From Anaeromyces robustus (lineage: Eukaryota; Neocallimastigomycota; Neocallimastigomycetes; Neocallimastigales; Neocallimastigaceae), in contig MCFG01000294.1 of NCBI GenBank assembly GCA_002104895.1, forward strand, positions 1 to 32,500: DNA of 32,500 nt, read 5' to 3'. Below are positions 22,849 through 32,500 of this stretch, in pieces. The notes beneath the pieces were generated by a model, which saw only the letters and a list, made by a program, of their open reading frames with translations, searched no databases and had not been told where the DNA came from. Every line of letters begins with the position of its first letter. Position 1 is the first letter of the stretch. The translations under genes and the position numbers were made by a program.

Positions 22849-23922
22849 TAATATATTATTGGAAATTTGGGATTCAATTAATTCTTCATTTTGATTATAA
22901 TTATTGTTGTTGTTATTGTTGTTATTAATATTAACAGTAGTGTTAGTAGTTGTAGTAGTTATATCATTATCATTTTCATGATTTGGAGCTGAAGCAGGTG
23001 GAGTAATAATTTTATCCGTATCAATAGATATTTCAATACCATTAATAAAAAAGTAAGCTTTAAATTGAGTTATTTTTTCTTGCTTATCAACTAAATATCC
23101 CTGAATTGGTTCTAAATCAAAATTTGGAATAGTATCATTTGTTTTAATATCATTTGTTTCAATTTGATTACGAGTAGATGAAGAAGAGGAAGAAGAGAAA
23201 GGTAATAATGATAAATCATTATCATTTTCATAAATATCTTCTTCTTTATTAGTAATGATAAAAGATAAAGGTAATGCTAAATCAATTTGAAATACAACAG
23301 GTATTGAAAAATCAGGATTTGATTTTTTAGAATCTAAAAGTTTAATATGATAATTAGGTTTTAATGTCTCATCAAATTTTTCCTTTTCTTTTAAATTCTG
23401 ATGTTGATATTGATACCCATAATTATGATTACTATAACTATCATAACCATTATATCCATTATAGCTACCATATCCACCATAATTTCCAAAACTATTATAA
23501 TTACTATAACTACTATAATTATGATAATCTCCAAAACCACCATAGCTACCATAACTACTATATCCAGTACAGTCATAAGAAGAATTTGGTAAAGCATAAG
23601 GATTATCACGATAGGTAAGAGATGATTTCATTTTTGAATATAATTTCTTAAATTGTCGATCATCATATATTTTTAAATTTATTTGACCAGCAAATGACAT
23701 TTTTGTTAATAAACTATTCCATTGTTTTGATACATATGGAATTGAATGAAAAAGTGTATTAATATCACAATAACCAAAAATTTTAAATAAAATTTCATTT
23801 GGAATAATTGGATTTTCCTTTTTAAAAGAAGAATTTGGAAGAGTTGATGAAGATAAAGTGGAGGATGAAATATTTAATGAATTTTCTATTAAATATTTCA
23901 TTTGCATTATTTTTGTTTCCAT
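22279..23922 (-). CDS. F-box protein with Tyr-rich low-complexity region
   Basis: An intronless frame of 547 residues. An F-box lies at about residues 39-80: IPNEILFKIFGYCDINTLFH followed by VSKQWNSLL. F-box proteins bind Skp1 and act as substrate-choosing subunits of SCF ubiquitin ligases, though some work outside SCF. Residues 116-172 hold 17 Tyr, mostly every third residue, in a Gly/Ser/Asn background (SYGSYGGFGDY, NYGGYGSYNGYNGY). This resembles prion-like domains of the FET type. After a more ordered stretch (about 185-310) come Asn, Asp, Thr and Ser tracts (about 320-430), then a charged C-terminal part with QWSEKFIYMIPKSVKEIDI and an Arg-rich end (RPRTRRAHRF). No leucine-rich repeats, WD repeats or kelch repeats follow the F-box, so the substrate-binding part is unknown. 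Alternative starts at Met 6 and Met 8 exist. Similar F-box proteins of unknown role are common in gut fungi, as far as I recall. Confidence 0.85.
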
Positions 23923-24012
23923 TTTAATATAATATTATTATTGAAAAAAAATTTTTTTAAATTCTTTTAAATTACTATTAAAAAGAATATATTCCTTTAT
24001 AATTTTTAATAT

Positions 24013-24120
24013 TTTTATTGAAAAATATTTGAAATATTTATTCTTAAATTATATGAATTTGAAAAATTTTATTGTAAAATATTTGAAATATTTATTCTTA
24101 AATTATATTAATTTGAAAAT
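24013..24120. repeat. 54-bp tandem duplication upstream of the F-box gene
   Basis: Two adjacent 54-base copies (24013-24066 and 24067-24120) match at all but a few positions; both contain the 30-base-plus core running from AAATATTTGAAATATTTATT to TTAAATTATAT. They lie about 90-200 bases upstream of the F-box start codon, so they may sit in its promoter or leader. Confidence 0.85.
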
Positions 24121-27100
24121 TTTTATTATTATTTTTCCACCACTAATATTTTTTGTTGTGTTTTATTTTTTTTTTTTTTATGTTTTATTTTTAAATAAAT
24201 AAATATAATAATGAATATATAAATAATTTTTAATTTGACAAAAAAAAATTTTTTATAATGTATTTTAATATATTTTATTTTTTATAAATAAATTCTTTTT
24301 AATTTGACAAAAATATTTTCTTTTTTATGTGTGTGTGTTTGTTTTTTGAAGATAAAAAATTAAATATTGCTTTTTAAAGTATTTTACCTATATTATATAT
24401 AAAAAAAAATAATAAAAATACAATTAGTTACATTTCATTTATAAAATATATAAATAAATTTTATGATTTATATGTGTGAATATAGATCTATTGATGTATA
24501 TTTTTATATTTTTATGATGTATAATAAAATATTAATAATTTTAGAGTTTTGATACATGATTATTTAATATATTACATTATCTTATATTTTTTAAGTAAAA
24601 AATTAATAAATATTTGTATAAAACTCGAGAAATTATATAAATTAATTATTTAATATCGATTTAATAATTTATTTTTCATATTTATATAAACAATATTATA
24701 TATATTGTATAATTTCTGTATTTTTTGATACAAATGTATTTTTCACATTTTTCGTAAAAAATTTTTTCTTTCTAATAAAATAATATAAAAAAAACTAATA
24801 TATAAGTAGCTTTGAAAGTCTAAAATCAAATACCTTTGTTTTTACTACGTAATAAAACATAAATGAAAAAAATATTTTTAACTTTATATTTTTTTACTTA
24901 ATAAATTAAATATATTGTGTTATTTTTATTATTATAACTTAAAATAGACATATATTTAAATAACGAAATATAATTATAATTGAATTAAATATATTTAAAA
25001 TTTAAATATAATTGTTAAACTGAAATTAAATATTCTGGATGTTAATAATTTAAAAAAAGAAAAAAAAATAGTTAACAAAAAAATATTTGTAATTTCAATT
25101 GTAATAGTTTAAAATATTTTGACTTAAACTTTAACAATAACTAAGAAATGTATATACTGTAATTATTATAAAGGTATATGTTCTTTTATTATTGCATTTA
25201 TTTTTAAATTTTTTTAAAAAGAAATAAAATTACTGAATATTTGTATATATAGGTTTATATATAACTTTTGTATATATTTTATTATTATTTATATTTTTCT
25301 TAATTCAATTATGAAATGAAACTGTTCATTTTATATTATTATTTTATTATCTTCCAAGTTAATATTATATTTCAGAAATAAGTTTTATAATAATAATAGT
25401 ATTATAATTAAAAAAAAATAGAGTGTTAAAAATATTTGAGAAAAAAAAAAAAAAAAACTTAGTGCTTATTTATATATTAGAAATATATATAATATTAATT
25501 ATAGAATAATTATATAATTTATATTACTTTATATATTACTTCATATTTATTCTTTTTTATTTTTAGTTTTATTAATTATTCTTATTTATAAAGTTAATTT
25601 TTATTATCATTCCATTATTACTTTTTTAATTGTTGTTTTTATTATATTAACATTTTATCTGCACAAATATTAGTATTAAAATAAAAAGAAAACGAAAGTA
25701 TTGTTTCAAGCTTTCCTTTTTTAAATATCTTTATTTTTTTAATTTGATATATAATACATGAAATAATAATTATTTATAAATTAAATATTTATATATTAAT
25801 ACATTGCATTATATTTTAATATATGTATTAATTTATATATAATCTCAAATGCATGTTATAAATTAATAATAAAATTATTTATTTATCCATTAGTTAATTT
25901 ATCCATTTATTTATTATTTACTTTAAAAAAAAAAGTTTTACACCTTTTAATTCAAAATAAATTTTTAAAATATATATAAAGTAATCATTTACACATAGAG
26001 TATAATAGTTATAATATATTAAAAATATATAAACCAAATTTTAAAATAGCTTTATTATTATTATTATTTTTTAAAAAACAATATTTTATATAAAAAAACA
26101 TGTTAATTTTTTCTATAATATATCTTTTTATTATCATTACCTTAATAATATAAATTAATATAAAAATGAATATATTCATAATATATGATAATTAATATGT
26201 GCAATATATATTTATTATAATTAAAGTTAATTTATTTGTTTTTTAAATGAATATCATTTTCTTTTTTAAAATGGTGTTAATTACATTAAAAATCTGGTTT
26301 ATTTTAATTAAATTATAATTAAATATTATAAAATCAATAAATATATTAATAATATATGGAACTACATTAACTTTAAAACTATAAAAAATAAATTTTTTAA
26401 AAATATAAAAATAAATATTTTTTATTTCGAAAATTATATATAATTAATTATGTATCTAACATTTTATTGGATAAATACCCTGTTATATAAAAGAATGCTT
26501 TATAAAAAAGAACTATCAAAACAATTAAAATTATTATTTATATTATGATTACATGATTAATAATAACCATTACTTATACTTGCTTGTTATTATTAAATAC
26601 TAACAATTAATAAGCTTTTTTATTAATACTTTCATAGCAAAAAAAGAATGTTATTAAAAAAATACAGTTTTATATTTTTATAACAAACATTTCAAAAAAA
26701 AAAAAAAAAAAAAAAAAAACAATTAATGAATAATAAAAATAAAAAACTACTTATATTTATATTAAAAATCATCCTATTTAAAGTTAATTATTACTAATAA
26801 TAGTCAGTATTAAATTAAATAATCGCTAATATAAAGATTCATAATTGTTACGAAGTTAGTTTTAATTCCCTATTACTAATAGTTATATTTATTATAAATA
26901 AAAAATAATTAAAATTATTTATTAGTATGATAATTTAAAAAAAAAATTATTATGTTATTTAAATTATTATCACATTTAATTCTTTAAATATTCTTTTTAA
27001 AATTTTTTAAAATCCCCATAAAATCAATAAAAAATAAAAATATTAAAATTCACTTCTAATAGTCTATTTGTTATTATTAATAAAATATTATACTCTTATG

Positions 27101-28464
27101 CATTTTGCAGTTTATTATACTTTAAAATTAAAGTTTTTTGTTTTATAATTAATGCACATGACATGTAATATTTATTTAGAGACATTTATTTATTAAATAG
27201 AAATAAATTTTTTTTATTAATAACATTTTATTTAAAAATTATAATTTTTATATTTACTAGTTTAGCTTTAAACAATATATATATATATTAAATATTAAAA
27301 TGAAAAACTATATATAATAGCCTCTTATAGATAAATGATTCATAAAAATATTAAAGTATATAATAAAATATATTTTTAATTATTTATTTTTATTTTGGTT
27401 TTATTATTTCTATTTTATACTATTTAATATCTATAAACTTAATTTTATTATAATTTTTATCTATATCAATTTCAATAAAAAAATAATATAAAATTACTAT
27501 AATAATTATTATATAATATTATCATATTACTAATAATGCTCGGTTAAGAATTAAATATATAAATATTTAAAAATTTATTCCTTTTATTTGTACATAATGT
27601 ACAATAAAATAAAATCTATGTTCATAATTTATTTGTTTCCTTTTACTTAATTCTATATAACAATTTATTTATATATTTGCTGTTATTCTTATTATTAATA
27701 TTTATTATTTCATTATTCCTTTTACTCCATTTTATATAATTATATCTCATATAGGATAAAACAGTATAAATATAAAATTTTTATTAATAATAAATATTGG
27801 TATAGAAATCTAATTGAAGATGGAACTACCAATATAAATCAAAATAAAATAAAATAAATTATCCTTTTAATAATTATATATAATATTAATATAAATTACT
27901 GATTAACAAAATTAAAAATTATAAAATAATAAAGTTAAAACATATATATTATTCAATTATTATTATAATATATATTGTAATAAATTTATTTATCTTTTCA
28001 TTTTTAATAAAAATTTAATCAAAATTTTAAAAAAGTTAAAATTAACATTTTTTTCATCTACTCTCAAAGATTGTCTTAAAACCATTTTAAAATTTTTTTG
28101 AAGTTAATATTTTTATAAATTAAAAAAAAAAATAAAAAAAAAAGCTAAATAATTAAATATCTTAATAAATAAATTTATCACTAATAATATTTCAATAATA
28201 TAGAAATCTAAATAATAAAAAAACATACAATGCTTCTCCAATTGTAATATTAATATTTTTATTTTTATTTTATTTCAGGTAACTTATTTTATTAATAATA
28301 CCAACTTGCATATGTTTATTTGTTTTCAAATATATATATATATTTACATTTATTCAAACTTAATTATTTAAGTTAATAGTATTTTATTATAAATAATTAT
28401 TAATTATTTATAATATCATATAATAAAAATGCTCTTTCTTTTTTTTTTATTATTTATTTTTCCC
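24121..28464. other. 4.3-kb gene-free AT-rich region
   Basis: No reading frame over about 60 codons with plausible composition is present on either strand. The texture differs from other spacers: fewer long homopolymers and more mixed AT sequence, which could be decayed coding or mobile DNA. A weak ankyrin-like trace (about 27787-27857, NLIEDGTTNINQNK) is the only protein-like hint. The end nearest 23922 should hold the F-box promoter. The right end lies past the stop of the flavin-reductase gene. Confidence 0.55.
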
Positions 28465-29792
28465 TTATTTAACAAAATCAACATTAATAATGTTATTAAT
28501 CTTTGAATAATGACCATCAACTCTAGCAATTAAATTAAACTTTTCATAATCAAATTCACCAGTTTTATTATTATAGAATTCTTCATTAGCATGAATCTTA
28601 ACAACTTGACCATTATAAACAACAGAAGTTTCATTACCATTTTCATCAGTAAAGGTAGTACTAGAGACAACCTTACATTCAAAACTAACTGCACTTTGAG
28701 CAGGTAATGGAGCCTTTATAACAGAAGATGGCATTTTAGTTATACCAATTTTTTCAAATTCATCTTCTTCTGGAGGAAGATTAGCATTGGTTGAAATAGC
28801 AGATCTTTACATATAGTATATTATATTAATAAATATTATTTAATAATAAATTTTAAAAAATATATATTAATAAATACAGAAATAATGAAATGAATAAATA
28901 AATAAATAAAAAAGCAATAATTAAAAATATATATATATCATAATATTTTAATTATTTTAAAAATTCTTATATTATATGTAATATGTATTTAATAGCATAT
29001 ATAAAATAATGATTTCCAATATTATATATTTTATATAATTATTTTAAAAATAATACTGAATATATACTTACTCTAAGAACCAGTCACTAACAATACTAAC
29101 ACCAAATTCCTTTGTAGCATCAATATTAACTTGAGTATCCTTTAATGAACCATCTGGTTTTTTATGAACAGTAATACTAATAATTGGTGGATTTGGACAA
29201 ATACAATTACAAAAAGCAAATGGTGCAGTATTAGCAACGCCATCTGCTGAAACAGTAGAAACTAAAGTAGTAGCACTTAATAACTTTATATTATAATTAA
29301 ATTTAACAATTAATTATGTCATATAAATAAAAAAATTATATATAAAAAAGTAAATATAATAAATTACGAAAAAAAAATTTGTATAAAAAAAAATATTTAT
29401 ATTATTATATCATGATATTATATTTTAAAATGAAAACAAAATCTTCAAAGAAAAAAAAAAAAATTAAATTTATATTTTATAAAATATATATATATATATA
29501 TAAATAATTAAACAATTTCCCTTAAAAACTGATTAACTATAAGTACTTGTTTTTTAAAATAAAATAAAATAAAATAAAGGCATTTTATAATTTGAATTCC
29601 AAATTAAATTAATTTAAATGAAATGTATAATAAAATGTAATATATATTTTATATACATATAATATGAATTTTATATACATAATATATTTTTGTTTATAAA
29701 TATAAATTATTAGATATAAAATATAAAATATATATGATTTAACATATTAAATGTATATTTTCATCTTTTTAATGAAAATATAAAATAAAATG

Positions 29793-29839
<47 letters not shown>

Positions 29840-30115
29840 TACAGTTCCTTTAGTAAATTTTATCATATTAAATATATCCTTTGGTTCATAAGAAATAATT
29901 TTACCACTTGGAATCTTTTGTGGAGTACCTTTTTTCCATGTAGCATTTGGAATTTCAACTCTTTTAACTTCAAATTTTTCTGGCTTTTTACCAAAGAAAA
30001 AATGATTTGGTACAGTACGAGAAATATTACGCTTAGAAATAATACTGTTACCAAAAGCGGATAAAGCCTTAGTAGCTGGAATTTTAACAAAAGAGTTTGT
30101 TAATGAAAGAGACAT
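28465..30115 (-). CDS. Flavin-reductase-like FMN-binding protein, probably organellar
   Basis: Three minus-strand exons are inferred: 30115-29843, 29283-29072 and 28804-28465, joined in phase to give 274 residues. The core (about 70-274) matches the flavin reductase-like / FMN-binding split-barrel family: VSTVSADGVANTAPFAFC, NPPIISITV, DTQVNIDATKEFGVSIVSDW, EFEKIGITKMPSSVIKAPLP, SAVSFECKV. These proteins bind FMN and reduce flavin with NAD(P)H, or act as flavoprotein oxidoreductases; the exact substrate cannot be told. The first 45 residues (MSLSLTNSFVKIPATKALSA, then SIISKRNISRTVPNHFFFGKK) contain seven basic and no acidic residues and look like an amphipathic mitochondrial-type presequence. 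In an anaerobic fungus this would mean the hydrogenosome. Both introns have GTAAGT donors, and the first carries 45 T right after its donor. The core resembles bacterial members of the family, so bacterial origin with later intron gain is possible but untested. Confidence 0.88.
29793..29837 (-). repeat. T45 tract directly after a 5' splice site
   Basis: On the coding (minus) strand the first intron of the flavin-reductase gene begins GTAAG and continues with 45 uninterrupted T. It is the longest homopolymer noted in the window. Confidence 0.9.
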
Positions 30116-31161
30116 TTCTTTAAATTATTAATGCTAATAAATAATAATAAAAAAGAATAAAAGAATAAAAATAAAATGAAATAATTTAATTTTTTTATAT
30201 TACTATTATTGATAAACAAACATTAAACTAATCAAGTTTATATATATATTTAATATAAATATTACTAAAAATTTAATTATACATTAATTTATATATTTAT
30301 ATATTAAATTATATTAAAAATATTATATAAAAAAAATTAATACATTAAATACATAAATTTAATGATCTTAATTTTTTACATTAATCTTAGAAATAAAAGT
30401 TTAAATATTTATAAGTTTAAATATTTAAACTATTATATTTATATTAAGAAAAATAATTTCCATTAATTTTTATAAAATTTTCTTAAATATATTTTTTATA
30501 TTTCGTTAGTATTTTAATATTTTAAAATACATTATAAATTAAGAATTATTAAAAATAAAGCTATTTCGATATTTATAATAATTCAAAACTTTTATCATCT
30601 TTTTTTCATACTTGTATAAAAATTATATATTATCATCACTTTTATATTTTATATTTTTATACTATATTATGGAAATTCTGTTTTACTTTTCTATAAAAAA
30701 TAACTAAAAATTATAGTAATATCCACAAAAAATAACTAAAAATTATAATAATTTCTACCAAAAAAGTTATTTCTATTTAAAATTCTTGTGTAATTATCGT
30801 CCAATAAACAGTTTAAATTTGGTGACAATGTATAATTATATTAACCTTTAACTAAATATTATAATAACATATAATAATGCTTTAAATATATATTAGAGTT
30901 AGAAATAAAATTCAATATTATATTTTATACTTATAATATTAGAATATTTATATATTATAGAATTATTTTATATATTTTGTTATTTGATTTATATTGAAAT
31001 ATTAATAAAAATATTATTTTAAATAATATAGATTTATATTAAAACATAAATTAATACATATAAAACATAAAAATGATTAAATAATGTGATTTAAATTTTT
31101 TTTTTATTCAAGGAAAATAAGAATTTTATTCGTAGAATAAAAAATAAAAAAAAAACAGTAT

Positions 31162-31208
31162 TTTTCCCCTATTATCATTTTTTACTTTTCCCCTATTATC
31201 ATTTTTAC
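31162..31208. repeat. 24-bp tandem duplication
   Basis: TTTTCCCCTATTATCATTTT followed by T(T)AC occurs twice in tandem (31162-31185 and 31186-31208), differing by one T. The CCCC core is unusual in this AT-rich setting. Confidence 0.85.
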
Positions 31209-31670
31209 TTTTTCTTAATCATCCATTTGTTATTTATTACTATTATTTATTATTATTATTATTTATCCTTAACTCTAACGTTTAGAGTTATTATTTAATA
31301 AAATTTATTATACATAATAGAAATATTAAAATAAAATAATTTAAAAAAAAAAACAAAATATAATATATTTATATATGTTAATCAATTATTTCAATTAATA
31401 AAGTTCAAAAAAAAGTTTTTTATTGCTATTCAACTAATTAAAAAAAAAATAAAATAAAGTAAAAATTTAAACTTTATCAATTAAAAAAAGAGTAATGATA
31501 AAAACTAATGGATATTAAAAATAAAAAGAAATATATTTATTTCCTACTATATTGGTTTATTTCTTTATCTTTATATTTTTAATCAATAATATTTGTCATA
31601 TAAAAAACTATAAAGAAAGTTAATTATTATTTAAACTTTTTTAAATAATAATTGTTTTTTTTTTTTTTTA

Positions 31671-31815
31671 TCATATTTTGTCATAAGTGAATGATTTAAA
31701 ATTTATTTTTTTTCTATCATATTTTGTCATAAGTGAATGATTTAAAATTTATTTGTTTTTTTTTTTTTTATTTTTTTTTTCTGTCATATTTTGTCATAAA
31801 TAAATGATTTAAATT
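31671..31815. repeat. Three copies of a TCATATTTTGTCATAA-containing unit
   Basis: Copies start at 31671, 31717 and 31784. Each has TCATATTTTGTCATAA, then GTGAATGATTTAAA or ATAAATGATTTAAA, and a T-rich spacer of varying length. The first two agree over about 37 bases; the third has diverged. Confidence 0.85.
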
Positions 31816-32108
31816 GATTAGTTTTTTTTTTTATTATTATTATTATTAAAAAAATGATATTATTACTAGTTATAATATGAACTAATAATAATTAAATAAT
31901 CCTTTATAATAATTCTTTTTTTACTTTTTTATTTTTTCTAATAATTATTTATACGTTTAGATCTTATTTATAAAATATAATAATACAGGTTAACATTTAA
32001 AATAATATATAATAATGTTTTCCTTCATATAAAAATATTATTGAATAATAAATAAATAAGAAAAAAAATTACATGTTTATATTAGCAATTATATTTATAA
32101 ATATTGAT

Positions 32109-32241
32109 AAAGATAATAATAATATAATAAAATTCAAAAAAATAACCCAAATCTGAATTATAAATATTAATAAAGATAAATATTTAATAAAGATAATAGC
32201 AATATAATAAAGCTCAAAAAAAAATAACCCAAATCTGAATT
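32109..32241. repeat. Direct duplication of about 52 bp, offset 80
   Basis: Copies at 32109-32159 and 32189-32241 share the AAAGATAATA start, the AATATAATAAA middle and the ATAACCCAAATCTGAATT end, with a few substitutions and an A-run length change. Confidence 0.85.
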
Positions 32242-32500
32242 CAAATACCAACAAAAAATTTAATTATCATACATATTATTATATTATTATTAAAAAAAAT
32301 TATCCTTTATTATTGAAAAAAACGGCAAAAATATTTAAAATATATTATATATATTATAAATATTTTTTTTAACATAATTATAATTATATAATTATATTTA
32401 AAATATATTAAAGGTAAAAATATAAAAAGTCTAATATATATAAAATTATATTAATAATTTATATAATTAAAATATTAAAAATTATTATATAATATATTAC

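Larger units (their letters stand above)
30116..32500. other. AT-rich gene-free region with tandem duplications
   Basis: No gene is supported. The first few hundred bases should hold the flavin-reductase promoter. Several short direct duplications occur: 30695-30752 (offset 32), 31162-31208 (24-bp unit), 31671-31815 (three copies) and 32109-32241 (offset 80). A 9-bp perfect hairpin with a CGT loop lies at 31270-31290. Confidence 0.6.

Noticed and set aside
22668-23618. Plus-strand Tyr/Ile-rich frames
   Set aside because: They are antisense of the Asn and Tyr tracts of the F-box gene.
31270-31290. Hairpin TAACTCTAA/TTAGAGTTA as a terminator
   Set aside because: Bacterial-type terminators do not apply in this eukaryotic context, and no gene ends nearby.
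31162-32241. CRISPR-like array
   Set aside because: Repeat units differ from one another, copy numbers are two or three, and there are no unique evenly sized spacers.

Overview
The window looks like a piece of nuclear genome from an anaerobic gut fungus (Neocallimastigomycota, the Piromyces / Neocallimastix / Anaeromyces type). Three things point there: extreme A+T richness with long homopolymers and AT microsatellites between genes; short AT-rich spliceosomal introns with GTAAGT/GTAAAT-type donors; and a secreted protein carrying fungal dockerin (CBM10-fold) modules, the hallmark of the fungal cellulosome. No rRNA, tRNA, CRISPR array or intact transposon could be supported. Exon joins below were worked out by eye from reading frame, splice signals and family conservation.

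Layout, left to right. (1) 1-2572: gene-poor, with one long near-perfect hairpin at 2052-2145. (2) 2573-5157 (+): a secreted non-catalytic protein with three dockerins and six CBM1-like cysteine-rich modules; its signal peptide is split by an intron. (3) 5158-6958: AT repeats. (4) 6959-8449 (+): an intronless ankyrin-repeat protein, followed by decayed ankyrin-like sequence. (5) 9758-12900 (-): UTP18, a WD-repeat component of the SSU processome, in eight exons. (6) 12901-13879: a shared divergent promoter region. (7) 13880-21030 (+): RAT1/XRN2 nuclear 5'-3' exoribonuclease in about twelve exons, including a 5-nt and an 18-nt exon and a long Met/Asn-repeat tail. (8) 21031-22278: the region between convergent genes, with a TTTA array of about 300 bp. 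(9) 22279-23922 (-): an intronless F-box protein with a Tyr-rich low-complexity region. (10) 24121-28464: gene-free AT sequence. (11) 28465-30115 (-): a flavin-reductase-like FMN-binding protein in three exons with a likely hydrogenosomal presequence. (12) 30116-32500: gene-free, with several short tandem duplications.

Functional links: UTP18 and RAT1 lie head to head and both act in pre-rRNA processing, so the 979-bp spacer may co-regulate them. The dockerin protein belongs to extracellular plant-fibre degradation, and the flavin reductase-like protein probably to anaerobic redox metabolism. The ankyrin and F-box proteins are of unknown role. The parts most worth a second look are the dockerin/CBM1 protein without a catalytic domain, the RAT1 microexon and Met/Asn tail, the FUS-like Tyr-rich segment in the F-box protein, and 3' splice sites preceded by poly(A) rather than polypyrimidine.
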